DNA from: Seleniivibrio woodruffii
Lineage (GTDB): Bacteria; Chrysiogenota; Deferribacteres; Deferribacterales; Geovibrionaceae
Reading direction: 5' to 3'
NCBI RefSeq assembly: GCF_004339245.1
Contig: NZ_SMGG01000003.1
Coordinates: 1,116,770-1,180,769 of the forward strand
Length of the DNA: 64,000 nucleotides
Below, one piece after another: positions 54,882 to 63,721 of this stretch (its first letter is position 1; every line of letters starts with the position of its first letter). The position numbers were made by a program, and so were the translations under genes. The notes beneath the pieces were generated by a model, which was not told where the DNA came from, ran no database searches, and was given only the letters and a program-made list of their open reading frames with translations.

Positions 54882-57191
54882 TTATGAACAGTGTGAGTAT
54901 CCGCAAGAGTAGCAGATATCGCATCCTTCCACATGCTCAACGGGGCCGCCGCAGTCGGGACATGCGCCGTTTTTAACCTTGATGCCTTCCTGTTCGGCCT
55001 TTTCAGCCTTCTCAAGGAGCTTGTCCACGGTGATGCTGTCGTCCTGTTTGCCGCTGACCTTTATCTCGGTGTTGTCTCTGAGAGCCTGCTCAAGGGCTTT
55101 GCCCACCGCATCGGAACAGCTGAGCACGGTGTTGGGTCCGAATCCGTATCTCATGTGACAGCTGATACCTTTCAGCTGTTTGATGATACGGTCGATTTCG
55201 CCGCCGCTTCTGAGGTTGATGGAGATGAGACGTCCGATGGCCTCGCACTGGCTCTGGGCGCAACCGCCGGCCTTACCCATGCTGGTGAACACTTCAAACG
55301 CCTTGCCGTTCTCGTCCTGATTGATGGTGACATAGAGCTTGCCGCATCCTGTCATCATTTCAACAGTGCGCCCCACCAGAACCTTGGGTCTGGGTTTGGG
55401 AGCGAACACACAGGGTTCCTGAGATACCGATTCGGGTTTTGCCTCTTTGTCCTTTGTTCCGACATTGAGAACCTGACCGGTACGGCTTCCGTCTCTGTAT
55501 ATTGTGGTTCCCTTGCATCCGAGGTTGTATGAAAGAAGGTACGTCCTGCGTACGTCCTCAACAGTCGCCTCGTTGGGGAAGTTAACGGTCTTGCTTACTG
55601 CGTTGTCGGTGAACTTCTGGAATGCAGCCTGCATTTTAGTATGCCAGAAGGGGGTGATGTCGTGTGCCGTAACGAAGGCTTTCTGCCATTTTTCGGGCAC
55701 AGACTCGATGTCGTGAACCGCACCTGTCTCAGCCACCTGATCAAGAAGCTCATCGGTGAGGAATCCTTCTCTTTTAGCGATATCTTTGAAAACAGGGCTG
55801 ACCTCAACAAGTTTGTTGTTATCCATTACCTGTCTGTAGAATGCGATTGCGAAGAAAGGCTCGATACCGCTGGAGCATCCTGCGATGATTGAGATTGTTC
55901 CTGTGGGTGCAACAGTAGTGATGGTTGCGTTGCGCATGTTTTTGAAGCCCTTCGCAGGGTACACGCTGTCTTTGAACGTGGGGAAATCGCCTCTGATCTC
56001 TGCCAGAGCGGCTGATTTCTCACGGCCTTTGTCACGGATGAACTGCATAACGTCTTCGGCGAGTTTTGTGGCTTCGTCGGAGTTGTAGGGGATGCAGAGC
56101 ATGGCCAGCATGTCCGCCCAGCCCATAAGACCCAGACCTATCTTGCGGTTGCGCTTGGTCTGTCTGTCTATCTCGGGGATGGGATATTTGTTCATATCGA
56201 TTACGTTGTCGAGGAAATGTACGGCAACGGTGATTGTCTTCTCAAGGTCTGCCCAGTCGATCTGGCCGTCTTTAACGAACCTGCCGAGGTTGATCGAGCC
56301 GAGGTTGCAAGATTCATAGGGCAGAAGAGGCTGCTCACCGCAAGGGTTCGTGCTCTCCATTTCGCCCTCTTTGGGGGTGGGGTTTTCGGCGTTTATCCTG
56401 TCCAGATAAACGATGCCGGGGTCTCCGCCCTCCCATGCCAGCTGAACCATCTTGTCGAACACGTCCTTGGCTCTCAGCTGACCCGCAACGGATTTTGTCT
56501 TGGGGTTGATGAGGTCGTATTCTTTGTCTTCAAGAACTGCCTGCATGAACTTTTCGGTGAGACCGACGGACAGGTTGAAGTTTGTGAGCTTCGTTTTGTC
56601 CTCTTTAGCGTAGATGAAATCCATTATATCCGGGTGATCCACACGAAGGATACCCATGTTGGCACCGCGGCGTGTGCCGCCCTGCTTGATTGTTTCGGTT
56701 GCGGCATCAAAAACGGTCATGAAGGAAACGGGACCGCTGGAAACGCCTCTGGTGGTTTTTACAACGTCGTCCTTGGGACGAAGGCGGGAGAATGAGAAAC
56801 CTGTACCTCCGCCAGATTTATGGATGAGAGCGGTGTTTTTGACCGCTTCGAAAATGCCTTCCAGTGAGTCTTCCACAGGAAGAACGAAACAGGCGGCAAG
56901 CTGCTGAAGCTCACGTCCGGCGTTCATCAGAGTGGGTGAGTTGGGCAGGAACCTGAGGGTTACCATCTGCTCATAGAATTCTTTGGCGGAGGCGAGTATG
57001 TTTGCGTTCTTGTCGTAGAGTTTGTCGGCTTCTGCAATGTTCAGAGCGACCCTGCGGAACATGTCGATGGGTTTTTCGGAAGGTTTTCCGTTATTATCCC
57101 TTTTCAGGTATCTTTTTTCCAGAACGGTTATGGCGTTCTGATTCAATTCGGGCTCACGAGAAAGTGCTTTCTCGATGTCCTTCACACTCAT
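54882..57191 (-). CDS. nrdJ: Adenosylcobalamin-dependent (class II) ribonucleotide reductase
   Basis: 769 residues reducing ribonucleotides with a radical from adenosylcobalamin, so it works with or without oxygen. The active-site NPCGEQPLL is near residues 282-290, after GIVYLDRINAENPTP and SGPVSFMTVFDAATETIKQG. The C-terminus carries CPDCGG and CDICYSCGYSHC, cysteines that re-reduce the active site or bind zinc. No N-terminal ATP-cone is evident. It starts behind GGAGGAGAT. Its cofactor would come from the cbi genes at 35.7-40.2 kb. A structured leader (57192-57398) suggests regulated elongation. Confidence 0.95.
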   Translation of the reverse strand: MSVKDIEKALSREPELNQNAITVLEKRYLKRDNNGKPSEKPIDMFRRVALNIAEADKLYDKNANILASAKEFYEQMVTLRFLPNSPTLMNAGRELQQLAACFVLPVEDSLEGIFEAVKNTALIHKSGGGTGFSFSRLRPKDDVVKTTRGVSSGPVSFMTVFDAATETIKQGGTRRGANMGILRVDHPDIMDFIYAKEDKTKLTNFNLSVGLTEKFMQAVLEDKEYDLINPKTKSVAGQLRAKDVFDKMVQLAWEGGDPGIVYLDRINAENPTPKEGEMESTNPCGEQPLLPYESCNLGSINLGRFVKDGQIDWADLEKTITVAVHFLDNVIDMNKYPIPEIDRQTKRNRKIGLGLMGWADMLAMLCIPYNSDEATKLAEDVMQFIRDKGREKSAALAEIRGDFPTFKDSVYPAKGFKNMRNATITTVAPTGTISIIAGCSSGIEPFFAIAFYRQVMDNNKLVEVSPVFKDIAKREGFLTDELLDQVAETGAVHDIESVPEKWQKAFVTAHDITPFWHTKMQAAFQKFTDNAVSKTVNFPNEATVEDVRRTYLLSYNLGCKGTTIYRDGSRTGQVLNVGTKDKEAKPESVSQEPCVFAPKPRPKVLVGRTVEMMTGCGKLYVTINQDENGKAFEVFTSMGKAGGCAQSQCEAIGRLISINLRSGGEIDRIIKQLKGISCHMRYGFGPNTVLSCSDAVGKALEQALRDNTEIKVSGKQDDSITVDKLLEKAEKAEQEGIKVKNGACPDCGGPVEHVEGCDICYSCGYSHCS

Positions 57192-57258
57192 ATCTCCTCC
57201 GAGTAAAACGTTATTGATTTAGCCGCCGCACGAGGATGCCGATTCATCCGCACGGATA

Positions 57259-57305
57259 CAAAAAGGGCGCAAAAATAGCGCCTGACAGCGAATGTTTCGG
57301 CTGTC
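57259..57305 (-). promoter_or_regulatory. Leader hairpins with intrinsic terminator upstream of nrdJ (attenuator candidate)
   Basis: On the minus strand a 9-bp hairpin with one bulge (GACAG-C-CGAA / TTCG-CTGTC, 57305-57284) is followed at once by GGCGC-TATTTTT-GCGCC and then CTTTTTG (57282-57259). This is an intrinsic terminator about 70 bases before the nrdJ ATG and downstream of a plausible promoter. The rest of 57192-57618 holds no gene that I can support. Confidence 0.55.
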
Positions 57306-57404
57306 CGCTGACTGGATATAATCAAATGTATATCACTTTAAAAAGCCCTGTAGCCCCTTCGCACGCCGATTTGCATTGCAGTGCCCAAGCGGCGCAGTCA
57401 TGTA

Positions 57405-57433
57405 ATGTTATATGCATCTAAAAACTTTGTAAA
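57405..57433 (-). promoter_or_regulatory. Candidate promoter of nrdJ
   Basis: Minus strand TTTACA (57433-57428), 17-base spacer, TAACAT (57410-57405); TATAAC two bases earlier is an alternative. It predicts a leader of about 207 bases. Confidence 0.4.
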
Positions 57434-57618
57434 GTCTGTTTTTAGGCGTAGTGTAAAATTTTTTAAGTTATTGATGAATGCGTAAAGTATTGATGCTAAA
57501 CGTCAAACATCTTAAATAATTTTCAAACATTATTCTGTTTTAAGCAAGGATTAATTTTTGTGCGTTTGGGTTCACGCTCGAAATCCCTGCTGTATACAGA
57601 CTTTTACCTAAAAAAGAC

Positions 57619-58023
57619 TTAGTATTTTTCAGCCAAACTGGCAAGTGTATAACTTTTAAGCATTGCGATGAGTTTGGTTTGGATGTCGCTCCACATGACA
57701 TGAGCTGTGCATGAGTGAACAAGGTTGCAGAAGTCGTCGTCGAAGATGCATTTGTTCAGGCTCAGCTCGCCTTCGATAGCTGTTATGATATCGTATACGG
57801 TTATCTGTGAGATATCCTTGGCTATTTTAAATCCTCCCTTCTTACCCCTTTCGGATGTAAGGATCTCTGATTTTGCGAGGTTCTGAAGGATCTTGCCGAG
57901 GAAACTGTCCGGGATGTCGCATTCTGTTGCCAGTTCGGAGCGCATGAAGGTAGTGCCTAGGGGTTTATGTGCCATATGAATAAGAGCACGGATAGCGTAG
58001 TCGCTGGCTCTGGTGACTTTCAT
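57619..58023 (-). CDS. Rrf2 family transcriptional regulator
   Basis: 134 residues. The winged helix opens MKVTRASDYAIRALIHMA, then LATECDIPDSFLGKILQNLA and RGKKGGFKIAKD. The cluster loop has three cysteines, CIFDDDFCNLVHSC (spacing 6 and 5), consistent with an Fe-S cluster as in IscR/NsrR relatives. It could sense iron-sulfur status, NO or redox. Targets are unknown; it faces away from tRNA-Gln and is followed at some distance by nrdJ on the same strand. Confidence 0.9.
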   Translation of the reverse strand: MKVTRASDYAIRALIHMAHKPLGTTFMRSELATECDIPDSFLGKILQNLAKSEILTSERGKKGGFKIAKDISQITVYDIITAIEGELSLNKCIFDDDFCNLVHSCTAHVMWSDIQTKLIAMLKSYTLASLAEKY

Positions 58024-58153
58024 TTTGTCTCCTTACGAAATAATATTAATAAGATGCTATTTGTATAAATATATCCTCAGAGTGGTAGCTTTGCAACAAT
58101 TTTATGCTCTCTGTGCCCATGAATACTGCCTAAAAAAACTTTAAAAAAAGTTC

Positions 58154-58182
58154 TTGACATCTTTGCTGATTTCCTTAATAAT
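58154..58182 (+). promoter_or_regulatory. Promoter of tRNA-Gln (and perhaps proB)
   Basis: TTGACA (58154-58159), 17-base spacer, AATAAT (58177-58182), 15 bases before the tRNA. Confidence 0.7.
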
Positions 58183-58197
58183 CCCGTTCTGCTTTGC

Positions 58198-58273
58198 AGG
58201 GGTATAGCCAAATTGGTAAGGCATCTGGTTTTGGTCCAGTGTATTGTGGGTTCGAGTCCTGCTACCCCTGCCA
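58198..58273 (+). tRNA. tRNA-Gln (anticodon TTG), CCA encoded
   Basis: The acceptor stem AGGGGTA pairs with TACCCCT, discriminator G, and CCA is in the DNA. The anticodon loop TTTTGGT gives TTG. The T-loop is TTCGAGT. 76 nt. Confidence 0.95.
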
Positions 58274-58320
58274 TTTTTTTTATCCAAATTCAGCCTCTCT
58301 GTTTTTGAGACAGGTCAAAC

Positions 58321-59463
58321 ATGAGAACACTGCCCCAGATAAACACGCTTGTTGTTAAGGTCGGAAGCAACATCCTTACGCAAAAGGACAAAGGGGTAAA
58401 TCTCGAATTCCTTTCATCTTTTGTCAGCCAGATATGTGAGATAAGAAACAGTGTGAAAAACATTGTGATAGTTTCGTCCGGAGCCGTCGGAGCAGGATTT
58501 AAGATCCTCGGGTTCGACAGCCGCCCCACGAACATAATCGACAAGCAGGCCTGCGCCGCAGTAGGACAGGCAAGGCTGATATGGTATTATGACAAAGAGT
58601 TTGAAAAATATAATGTAATTCCTGCGCAAATACTCATCACAAAAGACGATTTTGCCAACCGAAGAAGATATCTCAACGCAAGATATACCATCCGCAGGTT
58701 GCTGGAAATGGGTGTTGTGCCTATTATAAACGAGAACGACTCGGTTGTTATCGAAGAGCTTAAGTATATTGAGAACTTCTCGGACAACGACAATCTCTCG
58801 GCACTGGTGGGTGGGCTCATCGGGGCGGACATGCTGCTTATCATGTCCGACGTTGACGGGCTTTACGACAGCGACCCTACGGCGAATCCCGATGCAAAGC
58901 GCATCGGCGAGGTGAAGTATATTAATGAGGAGCTGTTCAGCCTTGCGGGCAGTTCGGTTTCCGGTGTGGGCACGGGCGGAATGAAATCCAAGCTCACAGC
59001 CGCATCCAAAGCTCTGGATGCAGGCTGCTGTGTGGGTATCATAAACGGCCGCAAGCCCGGAGCGATGCTGGATTTCCTCTCCGGAAAGGATATCGGAACC
59101 TATTTCAGCCACAATGAGGACGCTCTCTCCCGCCGTCAGCACTGGATAGCCTACGCCGCAGGCGTTACAGGCATCCTCAAACTGGACAAAGGCGCTGTGA
59201 ACGCTCTCGTCCATAAAAAGAAATCACTGCTTCCCGGCGGAGTCATCTCCGTTGAGGGCGATTTCGAGATGGGCGACGTGGTTTCCGTTTGCGACGAGGA
59301 CGGAAAAGAGATAGCCAGAGGGAAGGTCAGATATAACAGTTTTGACCTGAACCTGATTAAAGGCAAAAAAACGTCTGACATCTTTGATATTTTAGGCTAT
59401 AAGTTTACAGACGAGGTTATTCACCGCGACGATCTCGTTGTCATTAACATAATCGGAGAATGA
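58321..59463 (+). CDS. proB: Glutamate 5-kinase
   Basis: 380 residues, first step of proline synthesis. The amino-acid kinase domain runs from NTLVVKVGSNILTQ through VSSGAVGAGFKILGF, NENDSVV and MSDVDGLYDSDP to GTGGMKSKLTAASKA. A C-terminal PUA domain is present (from about residue 280). It starts 47 bases after tRNA-Gln. Overlaps proA by 4 bases. Confidence 0.96.
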   Translation: MRTLPQINTLVVKVGSNILTQKDKGVNLEFLSSFVSQICEIRNSVKNIVIVSSGAVGAGFKILGFDSRPTNIIDKQACAAVGQARLIWYYDKEFEKYNVIPAQILITKDDFANRRRYLNARYTIRRLLEMGVVPIINENDSVVIEELKYIENFSDNDNLSALVGGLIGADMLLIMSDVDGLYDSDPTANPDAKRIGEVKYINEELFSLAGSSVSGVGTGGMKSKLTAASKALDAGCCVGIINGRKPGAMLDFLSGKDIGTYFSHNEDALSRRQHWIAYAAGVTGILKLDKGAVNALVHKKKSLLPGGVISVEGDFEMGDVVSVCDEDGKEIARGKVRYNSFDLNLIKGKKTSDIFDILGYKFTDEVIHRDDLVVINIIGE

Positions 59464-60701
59464 TTATGCTTGTAAATATGCTGAAAGCCGCCAAAGAAGC
59501 AACCTATGAACTTATGAGCATGCGCTCCGATATAAAGGACAGGGCTTTGTCTGCCGTTGCGGACAAGCTGGACAAAAACCGAGAACTTATCAAAGCCGAG
59601 AACGCCAAAGACATTGCATATGCAAACGAATGCGGGCTCTCAAAGGCTATGATAGACAGACTTATTCTTGATGATAAGCGCATCGATGCCATGATTCAGG
59701 CAGTTAACGAGATAAAAGCCCAGACCGATCCCGTGGGCAAAGTTGTTGAAGGATACAGACGCCCCAACGGGCTTTATATAACAAAAGTGAAGGTTCCGCT
59801 GGGTGTTGTGGGCATAATTTTCGAATCACGCCCCAACGTTACCATCGATGCAGCAGCTTTATGCCTCAAATCGGGCAACGTTTCCGTGCTCCGTGGCGGA
59901 AAAGAGGCGATAAACTCGAACGTCTGCCTCGGAAAGCTTATGAAAGAAGCTCTGAAAGAGACGGGACTTCCCGAAGCCGCCGTCAATATTATAGAGGACA
60001 CCGACCGTGCAGTGGTCATGGAGATGCTCAGGGCGAAGGACTATATAGACATAATGGTTCCCAGAGGGGGCGACAGTCTTATTAAGTTCTGCACCGAGCA
60101 CAGCCTTATTCCCCTTGTTAAGCACGATGCGGGCATCTGTCATGTGTTCATAGACGAGTTTGCGGACATGGAAATGGCTGTTAATATTGCCGTCAACGCA
60201 AAATGCCAGCGTGTGGGCGTATGCAATACAATGGAAACCCTGTTGATACATGACGCCGTGGCCGCAAAAATTCTGCCGATGCTTGAAAAAGCCTATGCGG
60301 AATATAGCGTGGAACTGAGGGGCTGTGAGAACACGCAGAAGATAATAGCTTGCAAACCCGCAACCGAAGAGGACTGGAGCACGGAATATCTGGACTTCAT
60401 CCTCTCAGTTAAGATAGTGAAAAGTGTGGACGAGGCCATCGCCCACATTAATAAATACAGCTCTCAGCACTCCGACAGCATAGTCACCGAAAACTACTCC
60501 AACAGCGAGAAGTTTCTGGACAGGGTTGATTCGGCGGCTGTTTATGTGAACGCTTCAACAAGATGGACAGACGGAGGGGAGTTCGGGCTTGGCGCCGAGA
60601 TAGGCATCAGCACACAGAAACTCCATTGCCGGGGCCCCATGGGAGCCGACGACCTCACCACCACCAAGTACCGCATCTACGGAAGCGGGCAGATCAGATA
60701 G
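59460..60701 (+). CDS. proA: Gamma-glutamyl phosphate reductase
   Basis: 413 residues, second step of proline synthesis. Signature: VPLGVVGIIFESRPNVT, RGGKEAINSN, MVPRGGDSL, the catalytic Cys region NAKCQRVGVCNTMETLL, and the closing DGGEFGLGAEIGISTQKLH. Complete. The stop overlaps the nadD start by one base. Confidence 0.96.
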   Translation: MIMLVNMLKAAKEATYELMSMRSDIKDRALSAVADKLDKNRELIKAENAKDIAYANECGLSKAMIDRLILDDKRIDAMIQAVNEIKAQTDPVGKVVEGYRRPNGLYITKVKVPLGVVGIIFESRPNVTIDAAALCLKSGNVSVLRGGKEAINSNVCLGKLMKEALKETGLPEAAVNIIEDTDRAVVMEMLRAKDYIDIMVPRGGDSLIKFCTEHSLIPLVKHDAGICHVFIDEFADMEMAVNIAVNAKCQRVGVCNTMETLLIHDAVAAKILPMLEKAYAEYSVELRGCENTQKIIACKPATEEDWSTEYLDFILSVKIVKSVDEAIAHINKYSSQHSDSIVTENYSNSEKFLDRVDSAAVYVNASTRWTDGGEFGLGAEIGISTQKLHCRGPMGADDLTTTKYRIYGSGQIR

Positions 60702-61339
60702 TGAAGATAGGGCTTTTCGGGGGAACCTTTAACCCCATACACATAGGACATCTTGCTCTTGCCGAGAATGTCACGGACAGTTTCAGTCTGGACAGGATGA
60801 TATTTGTGCCGTCAAAAGTGCCGCCACATAAGACTGACGGCGTTATCGAGCCTGAACTGAGGCTTAAGATGGTTCAGCTGGTTGCCGCAGGGCTTGGCGA
60901 CAGGTTTATTGTCTCCGATTTCGAGATACACGAAGAGGGGGTATCCTATACCCTCAAAACCCTTCAGCATTTCAGGGACGCATACTGCGACGATGCTATC
61001 TTCTTCGCCTGCGGAACTGATATTTTTGCCAGCATCGGAAGCTGGTATGAGTATGAAGCGCTGTTCGACTATGTGAATTTCATCGTGGTCAGCCGCTCCA
61101 CAATGAGCTTTGAAGAACTTTTAAAAACAATTCCGCCGAAACTCCTTGAAAGAGTCGTGCAGGCGGATGAATATAATAATGAGATATCCGGCAGAATAAT
61201 ATTATACAGAATGCCGGAGGTTGATATATCAAGCACGGAGATCCGAAGCATCCTCGAAGAGAGCTACCGAAGGGCGAATCTGCCCGACGGTGTTTATGAA
61301 TATATCGCCGAAAACAGACTATACAGGGGAAACGAATGA
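60701..61339 (+). CDS. nadD: Nicotinate-nucleotide adenylyltransferase
   Basis: 212 residues forming deamido-NAD. The nucleotidyltransferase motif GLFGGTFNPIHIGHLALAE is at the very start, and DISSTEIRSILEE near the end. The start is GTG at 60701 sharing a base with the proA stop; the longer frame to 60563 lies inside proA and is spurious. With nadA at 27684 it serves NAD synthesis. Overlaps rsfS by 4 bases. Confidence 0.95.
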   Translation: MKIGLFGGTFNPIHIGHLALAENVTDSFSLDRMIFVPSKVPPHKTDGVIEPELRLKMVQLVAAGLGDRFIVSDFEIHEEGVSYTLKTLQHFRDAYCDDAIFFACGTDIFASIGSWYEYEALFDYVNFIVVSRSTMSFEELLKTIPPKLLERVVQADEYNNEISGRIILYRMPEVDISSTEIRSILEESYRRANLPDGVYEYIAENRLYRGNE

Positions 61340-61683
61340 CAAGAACAGCTCTGCTGGACAGTATTCTGAAAGAGATGATCGACCGCAAGACAGAGAACGT
61401 TGTGTGCTATCACATTGCACCCAAAAGCAGTATTGCGGACTATATGGTGATCGGAACGGCAACTTCCGAACCCCACGTTAACGCTATTGCGGAATACGTT
61501 CTGGAGAAAATGAAAGAGAACGGAACACGTCCTTTCGCAGTTGAAGGACAGGGACGCTCACGCTGGATATGCCTCGATTTCGGCGAGGTTATGGTGCATC
61601 TGATGTGCAGGGACGAAAGGCAGTATTACAACCTTGAATCCATCTGGGGCGGATGCGACAAAGTGGAGATTCCCTACGAGTGA
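61336..61683 (+). CDS. rsfS: Ribosomal silencing factor RsfS
   Basis: 115 residues that bind uL14 and keep ribosomal subunits apart when nutrients fail. DYMVIGTATSEPHVNAIAEY, EGQGRSRWICLDFGEVMVHL and RQYYNLESIWG are family marks. nadD-rsfS is a widely conserved pair. Confidence 0.95.
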   Translation: MTRTALLDSILKEMIDRKTENVVCYHIAPKSSIADYMVIGTATSEPHVNAIAEYVLEKMKENGTRPFAVEGQGRSRWICLDFGEVMVHLMCRDERQYYNLESIWGGCDKVEIPYE

Positions 61684-61684
61684 T

Positions 61685-62200
61685 ATGACAGGACTTAATA
61701 TTGTCCTTTTCGAACCCGAAATTCCCCAGAACACTGGGAACATCGGACGGTTCAGTGTTGCAACGGACAGCAGACTGATCCTGGCGGGAAAGCTGGGGTT
61801 CAGTCTGGATGATAAATATGTTAAGCGTGCGGGTCTCGATTACTGGCAGCATGTCAGGCTTGAGACCATAGACACGCTTGACGGATTTTTTGAAAAATAT
61901 CCCATCGGAAACCATCCCTATGCCTTCCTTTCGAAATTCGGCACGAAGAACTACACCGAAATACCGCATGACAACCCGAACCTGATGCTGATTTTCGGAC
62001 GTGAGACCAGCGGACTGCCCGACAGCGTGCAGAAGAAATACGCAGAACATCTTTACCGCATCCCCACAACGGGGAGGGTGCGCAGTCTGAACCTTTCCAA
62101 TGCAGTTGCGCTTGTGGGGTTCGATATTCTGCGCAGGCGTGAATTTGCCGGCCTGGATGCCAACTGGATGGGACCCGAAACCGGAGAGACCTATGCTTAG
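61685..62200 (+). CDS. trmL: tRNA (cytidine/uridine-34-2'-O)-methyltransferase TrmL
   Basis: 171 residues of the SPOUT class, methylating the wobble base of leucine tRNAs. It opens LNIVLFEPEIPQNTGNIGR, with LIFGRETSGLPDSV and RIPTTGRVRSLNLSNAVALV forming the trefoil knot. The ATG at 61685 fits the family; the longer frame lies in rsfS. Overlaps mqnA by 8 bases. Confidence 0.94.
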   Translation: MTGLNIVLFEPEIPQNTGNIGRFSVATDSRLILAGKLGFSLDDKYVKRAGLDYWQHVRLETIDTLDGFFEKYPIGNHPYAFLSKFGTKNYTEIPHDNPNLMLIFGRETSGLPDSVQKKYAEHLYRIPTTGRVRSLNLSNAVALVGFDILRRREFAGLDANWMGPETGETYA

Positions 62201-62978
62201 AATCGGTCAGATCGACTACGCAAACGTATATCCTATATTCCATCACCTTGAAAAAGAGAAGGGTTTCAAGCTCATCAAGGGCGTGCCCTCATATCTGAAC
62301 ACTGCCATCCGTGAAGGGGTCATAGACCTTTCGCCGTGCAGCTGTATCGAATATGCCAGAAATCCTGAGAGCTACTATATAATTCCCGATATCTCCATCA
62401 GCAGTATAAATGAGGTGAAGAGCGTCATGCTCTTCTCGGATATGCCAATTGAGGAACTCGGCGGCAAAGAGGTTTATCTCACCACCGAATCCGGCACTTC
62501 CGTCATTCTGTTCGAGATACTCATGCGTGAACGTTACGGTATTGTGCCTGAGTTCACCAAAGAAAATCCCGAAGCACCAGCAAAGGTGCACATCGGGGAT
62601 ACGGCACTTTTCGGCTACTACAACGACAAGTCAAAATACATCTACGACCTCGGAAAACTCTGGAAAGAGTTCACGGGACTGCCGTTCGTCTTTGCCCTGT
62701 GGATAATCCGCAAGGATACGGCGGATGCTCACCGTGAGGAGACGAAGGCGTTCGTTGAGCTTCTGGGCAGGATAAAAAAGGACAGCAAGGGCAATCTGGC
62801 GTCACTTATCGACCATTATCAGATGAAGGGGCTTACCAGCTACCAGATCATCGACTACTGGGAGATAATCAACTATGACCTCTCGGAGAACCATATAAAG
62901 GGTCTGCTGAACTACTACAGTTTTGCTGTGAAGATCGGAAGACTGAAGAAGATGCCGTCGCTTGATTTTTTTGTGTAG
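62193..62978 (+). CDS. mqnA: Chorismate dehydratase MqnA (futalosine menaquinone pathway)
   Basis: 261 residues removing water from chorismate, first step of the futalosine route. LRIGQIDYANVYPIFHHLE and VPSYLNTAIREGVIDLSPCS match the family, then LTTESGTSV and PFVFALWIIRK. It has a periplasmic-binding-protein-like fold but no signal peptide, as expected for MqnA. The ATG at 62193 is inside trmL. The other mqn genes are not in the window. Confidence 0.93.
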   Translation: MLRIGQIDYANVYPIFHHLEKEKGFKLIKGVPSYLNTAIREGVIDLSPCSCIEYARNPESYYIIPDISISSINEVKSVMLFSDMPIEELGGKEVYLTTESGTSVILFEILMRERYGIVPEFTKENPEAPAKVHIGDTALFGYYNDKSKYIYDLGKLWKEFTGLPFVFALWIIRKDTADAHREETKAFVELLGRIKKDSKGNLASLIDHYQMKGLTSYQIIDYWEIINYDLSENHIKGLLNYYSFAVKIGRLKKMPSLDFFV

Positions 62979-62984
62979 GGACAA

Positions 62985-63035
62985 TTGGCCACTCTGAGCG
63001 CAGCGAAGAATGACGGAGAATCAGCGTCGTCATCG
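62985..63035. repeat. Partial dispersed repeat, family C
   Basis: CACTCTGAGCGCAGCGAAGA followed by ATGACGGAGAATC, a short version of the unit at 21034-21112. Confidence 0.55.
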
Positions 63036-63145
63036 GCAGTGATGTAATAAAATTTACCCTTTCAAAAAAAATTGAAGGGTAGTATATTTTTTCTTTGAAC
63101 TTATAGATTGATGGTCAGTCATAGAACCATAGATTCGGAGGAAAT

Positions 63146-63721
63146 GTGAAAGATACGGCAATTATCGAAAAGGTACTGGCAGGTGATTCACAGGCGTTTG
63201 AAATGCTGATACTCAAGTATCAGTCGAAGCTGTTCGCTACTTCGATGAACGTGGTGAAAAACAGAGAGCTGGCAGAAGATATCGTTCAGGAAGCCTTTAT
63301 GAAGGCCTTCATGAAGCTGGACTCTCTGAAAAACAGAGAACAGTTCTATCCCTGGCTGAAACGCATTGCCCTCAACATCGCCCTTAACCACTTCGAAAAA
63401 GAGAAGAGGGTTATGGATGTTGAAAATGACGACGAAGAGACCAGCTTCTTCGACAATATAGGCAGCGGCGAAAGCCCCGAAGAACTCACTCTCAAAGAAG
63501 AGCTCCACAGGTATGTGAGGAACTATGTGGATTCTCTGCCCGACAAGCTCCGTGTGGTAATCGTTCTCAGAGAAGTTGAGGACATGAGCTACGAGGAGAT
63601 TGCGGATATGATGAACATACCGCTGGGAACTGTCCGCAGCAGGCTGTTCAACGCCAGGCAGATCATAAAAGACAGACTCATCAATCAGGGGTTGGCAGAT
63701 GGAATGTACCAGATTTCATAG
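63146..63721 (+). CDS. ECF-type RNA polymerase sigma factor
   Basis: 191 residues of the RpoE/SigW type. Region 2 is FEMLILKYQSKLFATSMNVV with NRELAEDIVQEAFMKAF; region 4 is LPDKLRVVIVLREVEDMSYE with GTVRSRLFNARQII. GTG start behind CGGAGG. It overlaps the anti-sigma gene by 23 bases. The signal it answers is unknown. Confidence 0.94.
   Translation: MKDTAIIEKVLAGDSQAFEMLILKYQSKLFATSMNVVKNRELAEDIVQEAFMKAFMKLDSLKNREQFYPWLKRIALNIALNHFEKEKRVMDVENDDEETSFFDNIGSGESPEELTLKEELHRYVRNYVDSLPDKLRVVIVLREVEDMSYEEIADMMNIPLGTVRSRLFNARQIIKDRLINQGLADGMYQIS

Noticed and set aside
57236-57421. 61-residue plus-strand frame upstream of nrdJ
   Set aside because: No ribosome site, odd composition, and it lies over the nrdJ leader hairpins on the opposite strand.
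60563-60700. N-terminal extension of nadD
   Set aside because: It lies inside proA, is rich in Arg and His, and the family motif begins right at the GTG at 60701.
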